Shown here: piece after piece, positions 8,371 to 15,765 of the stretch | Layout: the number at the start of each line of letters is the position of its first letter | How positions within the stretch are numbered: the stretch's first letter is position 1 | Assembly (NCBI RefSeq): GCF_016862275.1 | Contig: NZ_BOMQ01000049.1 | Location: 1 to 41,869, forward strand | DNA length: 41,869 nt | Reading direction: 5' to 3' | Source of the DNA: Actinoplanes nipponensis | GTDB lineage: Bacteria > Actinomycetota > Actinomycetes > Mycobacteriales > Micromonosporaceae | Position numbers and translations under genes: made by a program | Notes under the pieces: generated by a model | The model's input: only the letters and a program-made list of their open reading frames with translations | Databases searched by the model: none | Told to the model about the DNA's origin: nothing

Positions 8371-9255
8371 TCAGAGCAGCCCGGACCGCCGCCACAGGGC
8401 CAGGCCGGGGCCGCCGATCAGGTCCAGCTCGCGCAGGTAGGCCACGATCCGCTCGCCCGCCCAGCGCATCGTCTCGCGGTGGTGGGGGTTGGCCCGGGCC
8501 GCCCGCCGGCCCACCTCCGGGTCGATCCCGACCGCCCGGTAGACCTCCGGCGCGATGATCCGCGTCCCGATCAGGTACGCCGCCCGGGCGATCACCACCC
8601 GGTCGAAGGCCAGCCGCCGGGTGCCCGCGGCGCGCACCTGCCGGGCGAGCTCCTCGCGGGCGTACCGCACGTGCCGGGCCTCCTCGATGACGTGGATCCG
8701 CGACACCATCCGGACCAGCGGCTGCACCGTCTCGTCGGCGGCGGCCTCGCGCTGCAGCGCGTCCAGGATCTCCTCGGCGATGAGGATCGCCGCGTACATC
8801 CGGGGGCCGGTGGCGGTCGCGGCGATCCACTTGCCGAGCACGTCGTCGAAGGCGCCCACCCGATAGACCGGGCAGTCCAGCTTGGCGATCATCCGGCCGA
8901 ACATGACCGAGTGGCGGCACTCGTCGGCCACCTCGGTCAGCGCGTACTGGGCGTGCGCGGCGGTCGGGTCGGCGCGGTAGTACTCGCGGATCAGCAGCTG
9001 CATGAGGATGGTCTCGAACCACACCCCGAGCCCGGCGATGCTGGCCACCTCGTGCCGGGTCAGGGCAATCCGCTGGTCGCGGCTGAGCCCGTCCCACAGC
9101 GCGGTGCCGTAGAGGCTGGACCGGCGCTCCGGGGTGAAGAACCGGTCGGCCGCCAGGGGCGCGTCCCAGTCGATCTCGACGTGCGGGTCGTACGAGTGCT
9201 CGGCCGACGAGCGCAGCAGCCGGGTCGCGGTCCGGTCGCGGTCGGAGACGACCAT
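8371..9255 (-). CDS. AurF-family diiron oxygenase (p-aminobenzoate N-oxygenase-like)
   Basis: Soluble ferritin-like diiron protein of 294 aa. Metal-ligand motifs are visible in order: HEVASIAGLGVWFE, ADECRHSVMFGRM, AEEILDAL and the EExxH-type IEEARHVRYAREE, matching the AurF (PF11583) family. AurF and CmlI oxidise aryl amines to nitro groups, but most family members have unknown substrates, and some hydroxylate lipids or alkanes. The ATG at 9255 follows CTGGAGG at good spacing. The promoter side faces a TetR gene across an operator-like palindrome (9277-9299), so a TetR-controlled inducible oxidation is likely. No ferredoxin partner is seen nearby. Confidence 0.85.
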   Translation of the reverse strand: MVVSDRDRTATRLLRSSAEHSYDPHVEIDWDAPLAADRFFTPERRSSLYGTALWDGLSRDQRIALTRHEVASIAGLGVWFETILMQLLIREYYRADPTAAHAQYALTEVADECRHSVMFGRMIAKLDCPVYRVGAFDDVLGKWIAATATGPRMYAAILIAEEILDALQREAAADETVQPLVRMVSRIHVIEEARHVRYAREELARQVRAAGTRRLAFDRVVIARAAYLIGTRIIAPEVYRAVGIDPEVGRRAARANPHHRETMRWAGERIVAYLRELDLIGGPGLALWRRSGLL

Positions 9256-9276
9256 GGAGACCTCCAGGGGGTTGAC

Positions 9277-9299
9277 GTTACCGGAAGTAACAGCTACTT
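9277..9299. promoter_or_regulatory. Overlapping inverted repeats, candidate TetR operator
   Basis: Two overlapping perfect inverted repeats lie between the divergent AurF-like and TetR genes: GTTAC-N5-GTAAC (9277-9291) and AAGTA-N5-TACTT (9285-9299). The spot is AT-rich within GC-rich DNA, 22 bp from the AurF-like start and 9 bp from the regulator start. Interlocking palindromes of this kind fit two TetR dimers bound on different DNA faces. Confidence 0.6.
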
Positions 9300-9307
9300 C
9301 TCGTACT

Positions 9308-9979
9308 ATGAATGCTGTCGATGAGGGCGTCAACCGTCCCGACGGGCGCAGCCGCCGCTGGGCCGACCACCGCGAGCGGCGCCGCGCCGAGCTCGTCGAG
9401 GCGGTGATCGCGGCCATCCGGGAGCTCGGGCCGGAGCCCGGCATCGACGCGGTCGCCGCGCACGCCGGGGTCAGCAAGCCCGTGCTCTACCGCTACTTCG
9501 CGGACAAGTCCGGGCTGTGGCTGGCCGTCGGCCGGCAGGCCGCGACCGCGGTGGTCGAGGCCATCGCGCCGGCGGTCGCCGCCGTGCGGGAGGAACGCGA
9601 CGTGGTGGCCGCCGCCATCGACGCGTACCTGACCGTCATCGAGGCGGACCCGCACGTGTACCGCTTCGTGGTGCACCAGCGCGGCATCGCCCGCGACACC
9701 GACGTGGTCGCCGACGCGATGGACACCGTGGCCAGCGGGCTGGCCCGGATCGTCGGGGACCGGTTGCGGGCGCTGGGCCTGGACGCCGGGCCGGCGCTGC
9801 CGTGGGCGTACGGGATCGTGGGTTACGTGCACACCGTCGCCGACTGGTGGCTGCGGCAGCAGCAGCCGATCAGCCGCGGCGCCCTGGCCGACTACCTGAC
9901 GACGTTCCTGTGGGGCGGCATCGCGGGTATCCGCGCGGCGGCCGACACCCCGGGCGGGCTGGCGGTGAGCGGGCGGTGA
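9308..9979 (+). CDS. TetR/AcrR family transcriptional regulator
   Basis: Repressor-type regulator of 223 aa. The helix-turn-helix is seen in GIDAVAAHAGVSKPVLYRYF followed by ADKSGLWLAV. The C-terminal ligand domain contains VYRFVVHQRGI and DWWLRQQQPISR, similar to TetR proteins near lipid or hydrocarbon oxidation genes. The ATG at 9308 has no Shine-Dalgarno and a TACTAT element ends on it, so a leaderless transcript or a slightly later start is possible. The stop overlaps the DUF4873 start by four bases (GTGA), so the two are translated together. It likely controls the divergent AurF-like gene and itself. Confidence 0.88.
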   Translation: MNAVDEGVNRPDGRSRRWADHRERRRAELVEAVIAAIRELGPEPGIDAVAAHAGVSKPVLYRYFADKSGLWLAVGRQAATAVVEAIAPAVAAVREERDVVAAAIDAYLTVIEADPHVYRFVVHQRGIARDTDVVADAMDTVASGLARIVGDRLRALGLDAGPALPWAYGIVGYVHTVADWWLRQQQPISRGALADYLTTFLWGGIAGIRAAADTPGGLAVSGR

Positions 9980-10272
9980 GCGACGACGAGGAGTACCGGG
10001 GCGAGGCGGTCATCGAGACCGGCGAGCTGAGCGTCACCGTGACCGTGCGGCTGTCGGCGCGCTTCGAGCCGCTGGAGGGGCGCTACCGCTGGGCCGGCCG
10101 GGCCGCGCCGGACGACACCCTGACCGCCCAGCTGCGGGCCGGGCTGCGGGAGGCCACCGTCCGGATCGGCGGCGTGCCGGCCCTGGCCCGCCTCGGCGAG
10201 CCGGACCCGTGGGGCGGCGTACGCCTCACCGGGACCGGCCGCCCGCCGTGGCAGGCCGCCGCCGCGGGCTGA
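9976..10272 (+). CDS. Stand-alone DUF4873 domain protein
   Basis: Protein of 98 aa consisting of little more than one DUF4873 domain: YRGEAVIETGELSVTV, LSARFEPLEGRYRWAGR and DPWGGVRLTGTGRPPW are its conserved blocks. From family knowledge, this domain is often found fused to the C-terminus of FAD-dependent monooxygenases of actinobacteria; it is predicted to be a small beta-rich fold of unknown role. Here it is separate, coupled to the TetR gene (GTGA overlap), and lies 1.1 kb from a Baeyer-Villiger monooxygenase gene that lacks the domain. A role as an accessory subunit of that enzyme or of the AurF-like oxygenase is inference. Confidence 0.75.
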   Translation: MSDDEEYRGEAVIETGELSVTVTVRLSARFEPLEGRYRWAGRAAPDDTLTAQLRAGLREATVRIGGVPALARLGEPDPWGGVRLTGTGRPPWQAAAAG

Positions 10273-10281
10273 ACCGGCGTC

Positions 10282-11301
10282 TCACCGGCTCCGGGCGGCC
10301 GCGGTGGCCCGCAGCGCGCGCGGGCTCAGGCCGAACCAGCGCCGCGCGGCCCGGCTCAGCGCGGACTGCTCGGTCAGCCCGACCATGGCCGTGACCTGGG
10401 TGAACGGCAGGTCGGTCTGGGTGATCAGGCGGGCCGCGGTGGCCCGGCGGACCTCGTCGAGGATGGCCTCGAAGGTGGTCCCCTCGGCCGCCAGCCGGCG
10501 CTGCAGCGTGCGCGGGTGGGTCCGCAGCAGGCGCGCGACCGCGCCCACCTCGACCGGCGAGGTGCCCAGCGCCTGGCTCAGCAGCAGCCGCACCCGGTCG
10601 GCGACCGCGCGGCCGGGCGCCGGGAAGTGGCTGGTGATGTAGTCGACGGCGATGTCGCGCAACACCTGGTTGCCGCCCGGCACCGGCATGGCGGCCAGCC
10701 CGGCGGGCACCCGCAGCACCGCGTCCGGCCGGTCGAACCGCACGTCGGCGCCGAAGAACCCGGTGTAGCTGCCGGGCGGGGCCAGCGCGGCGTGCGGCAG
10801 GTGCACCGAGCGCAGGCCGTACGGCCCGCCGTGCAGCAGCACGATGATCCGGTGGAACAGGCCCAGCCCCAGGTCGACCACCTGCGGCGGGAGCGGCTCG
10901 GCCTCGGTGCCGCGGTACAGCAGGCCGACCACCCCGGGCCGGCCGGCCGGGTCGGGGATCTGCGAGACGGTCAGCGCCGGGCTGTGCACGAACAGGAACC
11001 GGTTCGCGGTGTCCAGCGCGGCGCCGAACGTCGGCGAGTTCTCGATGGCCAGCGCGAGCGGGCCCAGCACGGTGGCGTTCTGCTGCCCGGCCAGGCGCAG
11101 GCCCAGGTCGGGGCAGCCGAGCTCCGCCGCGGCGGTCTCCAGGATCTGGGCGGCCGCCGGCGACGGGACCACCGCGTCGTCGGAGTCCAGGGCCGGTGCG
11201 GGCACCCGGAACCGGGCGAGCAGCGCGGCGCCGTCCCCGCCGAGGGCGTCCACCAGCGCGGGCAGGCCGCGCAGGGATGCGGCCCGGACCATGGAATCCA
11301 T
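10282..11301 (-). CDS. AraC family regulator with arabinose-binding-like N-terminal domain (VirS/OruR type)
   Basis: Transcriptional regulator of 339 aa. Residues about 15-200 form the PF12625-type ligand domain (LGLRLAGQQNATVLGPLALA, NRFLFVHSPALTV), and the last 100 residues carry two helix-turn-helix motifs (VGAVARLLRTHPRTLQRRLA and PFTQVTAMVGLTEQSALSRA, ending FGLSPRALR). This architecture is that of VirS in Mycobacterium tuberculosis and ArgR/OruR in Pseudomonas. It is divergent from a MymA-like monooxygenase, the same arrangement as virS-mymA, so it is the probable activator of the 11391-14550 operon. The start may be ATG 11301 or the ATG three codons later. It is convergent with the DUF4873 gene, nine bases apart. 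Confidence 0.87.
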   Translation of the reverse strand: MDSMVRAASLRGLPALVDALGGDGAALLARFRVPAPALDSDDAVVPSPAAAQILETAAAELGCPDLGLRLAGQQNATVLGPLALAIENSPTFGAALDTANRFLFVHSPALTVSQIPDPAGRPGVVGLLYRGTEAEPLPPQVVDLGLGLFHRIIVLLHGGPYGLRSVHLPHAALAPPGSYTGFFGADVRFDRPDAVLRVPAGLAAMPVPGGNQVLRDIAVDYITSHFPAPGRAVADRVRLLLSQALGTSPVEVGAVARLLRTHPRTLQRRLAAEGTTFEAILDEVRRATAARLITQTDLPFTQVTAMVGLTEQSALSRAARRWFGLSPRALRATAAARSR

Positions 11302-11318
11302 GCCGCAGGATAGCCAGT

Positions 11319-11348
11319 GTGTCGCGCAGGGGTAAATGAGTGTCGCGC
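11319..11348. promoter_or_regulatory. Direct repeat with 21-bp period, candidate AraC-type binding site
   Basis: GTGTCGCGC occurs at 11319-11327 and again at 11340-11348, each followed by one variable base and GGG. The period of 21 bp equals two helical turns, the spacing expected for an AraC-family protein binding one DNA face through two half-sites. The pair lies in the 89-bp space between the divergent AraC-type regulator and the monooxygenase, just upstream of the latter. Confidence 0.55.
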
Positions 11349-11390
11349 CGGGACAAGTCGGCCGCCGCCCCGGTGACCGAGACTGGCGCC

Positions 11391-12842
11391 ATGGCCGAAC
11401 ACTTCGACGTGCTCATCATCGGCGCCGGCCTGTCCGGCATCGGCGCGGCGTGGCGGCTGCAGCAGCAGCGCCCGGGCGCCAGCTACGCCGTCCTCGAGGC
11501 CCGCTCCGCCATCGGCGGCACGTGGGACCTGTTCCGCTACCCGGGGGTCCGCTCCGACTCCGACATGTTCACGCTCAGCTACCCGTTCCGGCCCTGGCAG
11601 GGCGACCGGTCGCTGGCGTCCGGCGAGAGCATCCGCCGGTACATCCAGGACACGGCGGACGAGGGCGGCATCACGCCGCACATCCGCTTCTCCGCCCGGG
11701 TGGTCGCGGCCGACTGGACCGCCGACCACTGGACCGTCCGGCTGGCCGGCGGCGAGACCCTGACCTGCGCCTTCCTGTACGCGTGCGCCGGCTACTACGA
11801 CTACGCCGGCGGCCACCAGCCCGACTTCGCCGGGCTGGAGGACTACACCGGGCGGTTCGTGCACCCGCAGTCCTGGCCGGCCGACCTGGACTACGCCGGC
11901 CGGCGCGTGGTGGTCATCGGCAGCGGGGCCACCGCCGTGACGCTGGTGCCCGCGATGGCCGGCACCGCCGCGCACGTCACCATGCTCCAGCGCTCACCGT
12001 CGTACCTGACCGTGCTGCCCGGCCGGGACGTGGTCGCCGACCTGCTGCGCCGCCGGCTGCCCGCCCGGGTCGCGCACAAGGTCGCCCGGGCCAAGAACAT
12101 CCTGCTCACCCAGGGCTTCTACCAGCTCGCCCGGCGCCGCCCGGAACGCGTCAAGGCCCTGCTGCGCCGCTTCGCCGTCCAGCACCTGGCCGACGCGGCC
12201 TACGTCGACGAGCACTTCACCCCCACCTACCAGCCGTGGGACCAGCGGCTGTGCGTGATCCCGGACGCCGACCTGTTCGAGGCCATCAAGGCCGGCGCCG
12301 CCTCGGTGGTGACCGACCACATCGACCGGTTCGTGCCCGAGGGCATCCGGCTGCGCTCCGGCCGCACGCTGGAGGCCGACGTGGTGGTCTCCGCCACCGG
12401 CCTGTCGCTGCTGCCGATCGGCGGGGTCACCCTCACCGTCGACGGCCGCCCGGTGGATCCCGGCCGCCATGTCGCCTACCGCGGGGTGATGCTCAGCAGC
12501 GTGCCGAACTTCGCCTACTGCATCGGCTACACCAACGCCTCCTGGACGCTGCGGGCCGACCTGTCGCACCGCTACGTCTGCCGGCTGCTGAGCTACCTGG
12601 ACCGCACCGGCTACGTCGCCGCCACCCCGAAGGAGACGCCCGGCAACCGGCGGCCGCTGCTCGACCTCAGCTCGGGCTACGTGCAGCGGGCGCTGGACCG
12701 CTTCCCGCAGCAGGGCGACAAGGACCCGTGGACGGTCCGGCAGAACTACCTGCTCGACGTGCTCACCACCCCGCGCGCCGACGTGCGCCGGGACATGACG
12801 TTCAGCCGGTCGACCGCACCCGTGCTCGAGGAGATCCGATGA
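11391..12842 (+). CDS. Flavin-containing Baeyer-Villiger monooxygenase (MymA/EthA-like)
   Basis: FAD- and NADPH-dependent class B monooxygenase, 483 aa, inserting oxygen next to a carbonyl or oxidising S/N atoms. The FAD Rossmann motif LIIGAGLSGIGAAW is near residue 8, the Baeyer-Villiger fingerprint is read as YTGRFVHPQSWP (FxGxxxHxxxWP with Tyr for Phe), and the NADPH Rossmann motif VVVIGSGATAVTL follows directly. The C-terminal part (SSVPNFAYCIGYTNASWTLR) matches the EthA/MymA group. Start: ATG 11391 begins the FAD fold; a GTG at 11340 would lie on the regulator site. The stop overlaps the next ATG (ATGA). It lacks the C-terminal DUF4873 domain of some relatives. Confidence 0.9.
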   Translation: MAEHFDVLIIGAGLSGIGAAWRLQQQRPGASYAVLEARSAIGGTWDLFRYPGVRSDSDMFTLSYPFRPWQGDRSLASGESIRRYIQDTADEGGITPHIRFSARVVAADWTADHWTVRLAGGETLTCAFLYACAGYYDYAGGHQPDFAGLEDYTGRFVHPQSWPADLDYAGRRVVVIGSGATAVTLVPAMAGTAAHVTMLQRSPSYLTVLPGRDVVADLLRRRLPARVAHKVARAKNILLTQGFYQLARRRPERVKALLRRFAVQHLADAAYVDEHFTPTYQPWDQRLCVIPDADLFEAIKAGAASVVTDHIDRFVPEGIRLRSGRTLEADVVVSATGLSLLPIGGVTLTVDGRPVDPGRHVAYRGVMLSSVPNFAYCIGYTNASWTLRADLSHRYVCRLLSYLDRTGYVAATPKETPGNRRPLLDLSSGYVQRALDRFPQQGDKDPWTVRQNYLLDVLTTPRADVRRDMTFSRSTAPVLEEIR

Positions 12843-13705
12843 CGCGCCTGACCCCGTACCGTTTCGCCGGCCGCACGGCCGTGCTGACCGGCGCCGCCAG
12901 CGGCATCGGCGAGCAGCTGGCCCACGGGCTGGCCGCCCGCGGCAGCGACCTGGTGCTCGTCGACCGGGACGCGCTGCGCCTCGACGCGGTCGCCGAGCAG
13001 ATCCGCGCCGCCCACCCCGGCCGCACGGTCGAGACGCTGGTCGCCGACCTGAGCGACCGGGCGGCCGTGGTCGGCGCCGCCGAGGGCATCCGCGAGCGGC
13101 ATCCCGAGATCGGGCTGCTGATCAACAACGCCGGGATGGCCCTCGGCGGGCGCTTCGACCAGGTCGACCTGGCCCAGTTCGAGCAGGTGATGGCGGTCAA
13201 CTTCACCGCCCCGCTGCTGCTCATCCATCACCTGCTGCCGGCGCTGACCGCCGCGCCCGGCGGCCACCTGGTCAACGTCTCCAGCCTGTACGGGATCATC
13301 GCGCCGCCCGGACAGTCGGCCTACAGCGCGAGCAAGTTCGCGCTGCGCGGGCTCAGCGAGGTGCTGCGCGGCGAGCTGCTCGAGTCCGGGGTGGGCGTGA
13401 CGACCGTGCACCCGGGCGGCATCCGCACCCGCATCGCGGAGAGTGCGCTGATCGGCGCGAAGGTGCCCGCCGCCGACGTCGAGCCGCAGCAGCGGGTCTT
13501 CGCGGCGCTGCTGACGTACCCGCCGGAGAAGGCGGCCCGGGAGATCCTCGACGCGGTCCAGCGGCGGCGCGCCCGGCTGCTGATCGCCGCCAGCGCGAAG
13601 ATCCCCGACGTGCTGGCCCGGCTGCTGCCGGTCAGCCACATGCGGGTCATCGGCCGGCTGACCGCGACGGCCGGCCGCCGCGCCCGGACGGCGGTGACCA
13701 GGTGA
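12839..13705 (+). CDS. Short-chain dehydrogenase/reductase (SadH-like)
   Basis: Classical SDR of 288 aa. The NAD(P) motif TGAASGIG (17-24), the LINNAGMA strand and the catalytic Ser plus YSASK pair (VNVSSLYGII, then AYSASKFALRGL) are intact. The C-terminal extension ending in a basic helix is common in the SadH group encoded beside MymA-type monooxygenases. It probably interconverts a secondary alcohol and a ketone that the adjacent monooxygenase oxidises; this is inference. Its ATG overlaps the monooxygenase stop and its stop overlaps the hydrolase GTG (GTGA), so the three genes are translationally coupled. Confidence 0.9.
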   Translation: MTRLTPYRFAGRTAVLTGAASGIGEQLAHGLAARGSDLVLVDRDALRLDAVAEQIRAAHPGRTVETLVADLSDRAAVVGAAEGIRERHPEIGLLINNAGMALGGRFDQVDLAQFEQVMAVNFTAPLLLIHHLLPALTAAPGGHLVNVSSLYGIIAPPGQSAYSASKFALRGLSEVLRGELLESGVGVTTVHPGGIRTRIAESALIGAKVPAADVEPQQRVFAALLTYPPEKAAREILDAVQRRRARLLIAASAKIPDVLARLLPVSHMRVIGRLTATAGRRARTAVTR

Positions 13706-14550
13706 TCACCGAGCTGACCGTGCGGGGCGCGCGCATCCGGGTCCGGTGCGGCGGCGACCCGGCCCGCCCGCCGGTGCTGATGCTGCACGGCATCGGCCGC
13801 AGCCTGGAGGACTGGGACCCGCAGCACGACCGGCTGGCCGGCGACCACCGGGTGATCAGCGCCGACCTGCCCGGCTTCGGGCTGTCCGAGCCGCTGCCGG
13901 GCCGGGTGACGCTGGCCGGGCTGGCCGAGGGGGTGGCCGCCACGCTGGACGCGCTCGGTGAGCACCGGCCGCTGCACGTCATGGGCAATTCGCTGGGCGG
14001 CGCGGTGGCGATGCGGCTGCTCGTGACGCAACCCGAGCGGGTCGCCACCCTGACCCTGGTCAACAGCGCCGGCTTCGGCAAGGAGGTGACACTGGCCCTG
14101 CGCATCCTGGCCGTTCCGGGACTCGGGAAGCCATTGTTGCGGCGCCTTGACGCGCGGGCCGCGTACCGGATCGAACGCAGCCTGTTCCACGACCGGGCGC
14201 ACGTGACGCAGGAGCGGGTCGAGCTGGCCCTGCGGGTCGCCGCCCGGCCGCACCACGCCCGGGTCTACCTGGAGACGGCGCGCGAGCTGGGCACCCTGCG
14301 CGGTGTCCGGGCGCCCTGGCGGGAAGCGCTGCTCAGCCAGGTGGCGGAGCACCCCCGCCCGGCTCTGATCGTCTGGGGCGAGCGGGACCTGATCCTGCCG
14401 GCCGCCCACCTGGCGGCCGCCCGCAAGGCGTTCCCGCACGCCACCACGCACCTGTTCCCGGACACCGGGCACATGCCCCAGATCGAGCGCGCGGACGATT
14501 TCGCCGACCTCATCCGGCTTTTCCTGGCGGCCCATTCCCCGGCGATTTAG
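13702..14550 (+). CDS. Alpha/beta hydrolase, probable esterase
   Basis: Alpha/beta-fold hydrolase of 282 aa, cytosolic. The oxyanion-hole motif LMLHGIGRS, nucleophile elbow MGNSLGGAV (S97), acid in WGERDLILP and His in TGHMPQIERA give a complete triad. Third gene of the coupled monooxygenase operon, started by GTG within the SDR stop. In Baeyer-Villiger cascades a hydrolase cleaves the ester or lactone formed by the monooxygenase; the position of this gene suits that step, as LipR does in the mycobacterial mymA locus, though the two hydrolases need not be orthologous. Meta-cleavage-product hydrolases and haloalkane-type enzymes look similar, so substrate is open. Confidence 0.88.
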   Translation: MITELTVRGARIRVRCGGDPARPPVLMLHGIGRSLEDWDPQHDRLAGDHRVISADLPGFGLSEPLPGRVTLAGLAEGVAATLDALGEHRPLHVMGNSLGGAVAMRLLVTQPERVATLTLVNSAGFGKEVTLALRILAVPGLGKPLLRRLDARAAYRIERSLFHDRAHVTQERVELALRVAARPHHARVYLETARELGTLRGVRAPWREALLSQVAEHPRPALIVWGERDLILPAAHLAAARKAFPHATTHLFPDTGHMPQIERADDFADLIRLFLAAHSPAI

Positions 14551-14660
14551 CGGACCGTCAGCACCCCCTTCCGGAGAGCCATAGGGCATTGGCGCGGGCC
14601 ATTTAGGATGCGTTCCGCACGTCTTGCCGCCCCGCCGCTCCCGCCGGAAGGACCGCACTT

Positions 14661-15725
14661 TTGCGACCACGCTCCGTCACGATGCTGCTGGTGGTGCTCC
14701 TGCCGGCGGTGCTCGCCGGGCTGCTGGCGGGCCCGGGCGCCCCGGCGCGGGCCGCCGGGCCGCCGCCCGCGATCGCCAACGGTCAGGACGTGCCGCCGGG
14801 CCGGTACGGCTTCGCGGTCAAGCTCACCATGACCGGCATCCCGACCCCGGGCGGCGGGCGCCGGGACAGCTCGTGCACGGGCGCGCTCGTCGCCCCCCGC
14901 TGGGTGATCACCGCCGGGCACTGCTTCAAGACCAGCCAGGGCGCCCACGTGTCCCGGCTCGTGGCCCGGCTGACCACCGCCACCGCCGGGCGGACCGACC
15001 TCACCGGCACCGCCGGGCACCGGGTCGAGGTCGTCGCGGTACGCCAGTCCCCGACCACCGACGTGGCGCTGGCCAAGCTGGCCCGGCCGATCACCGACAT
15101 CACCCCGGTCCGGCTGAGCCGCACGCCGCCGCGGATCGGGGCGATCGTCCGGCTCGCCGGGTACGGCCTGACGGTCGACGACGACGAGTCGAGCCTGGCC
15201 ACCCGTTTGCAGACCGGCCAGTTCAAGGTGGTCTCGCTGGCCCGCGGGTACGTCGGCATGACCGGCCACGCCCCCCGGGCCACCACCAGCCCCTGCGCGC
15301 ACGACTCCGGCGGCCCGTACTTCACCCAGCGCGGCGACGAGGCGGCGGTGCTGGTGTCGGTGGTCAGCCACGGGCCGTCGTGCCCGCACGCGCGGGTGGA
15401 CCTGAGCGGGCGCATCGACACCATCGCCGGCTGGATCACCGGCATCGTCGGCCGGCCCGCCCCGTCCGGCTCCCGGTCCCCCGCCGCCGCCCGGCCCTCC
15501 GCACGGCCCTCCGGCCGGCCCTCCGGCCCGGCGCCGAGCCCACCCGCCGCGGGCGGCAGCGCACTGGTCAGCGGCGACGAGGGCCCGGGCGCCGACCCGG
15601 CGGTCCGCACCGCGCTGGCGGCGATCGTCATCGCCGGGTTCGGCGGGGTGCTCGCGCTGGTGCTCGGCAACCGCCGGCGCCGGCGCAGCCACCCCCGCAG
15701 CGGCGTCCGCCGGCACCGCCGGTGA
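14661..15725 (+). CDS. Secreted trypsin-like serine protease (S1) with C-terminal membrane anchor
   Basis: Exported chymotrypsin-fold protease, 354 aa. A signal peptide (VTMLLVVLLPAVLAGLLAG) ends near ARAAG; mature protein starts about AIANGQDV. Catalytic triad: ITAGHC (H87), TTDVALAKL (D134), CAHDSGGP (S216). After residue 260 comes a Ser/Pro/Arg linker, then one hydrophobic helix (about 321-341) and a basic tail (RRRRR), so the enzyme should stay on the outer face of the membrane. The TTG at 14661 follows GGAAGGA at good spacing; ATG 14682 is a second choice. Clan S1 identity is firm, substrate is unknown. Confidence 0.88.
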   Translation: MRPRSVTMLLVVLLPAVLAGLLAGPGAPARAAGPPPAIANGQDVPPGRYGFAVKLTMTGIPTPGGGRRDSSCTGALVAPRWVITAGHCFKTSQGAHVSRLVARLTTATAGRTDLTGTAGHRVEVVAVRQSPTTDVALAKLARPITDITPVRLSRTPPRIGAIVRLAGYGLTVDDDESSLATRLQTGQFKVVSLARGYVGMTGHAPRATTSPCAHDSGGPYFTQRGDEAAVLVSVVSHGPSCPHARVDLSGRIDTIAGWITGIVGRPAPSGSRSPAAARPSARPSGRPSGPAPSPPAAGGSALVSGDEGPGADPAVRTALAAIVIAGFGGVLALVLGNRRRRRSHPRSGVRRHRR

Positions 15726-15765
15726 CACCGCCCCGGTCGCCGACCGACCGGGAGGATGAAACAAT

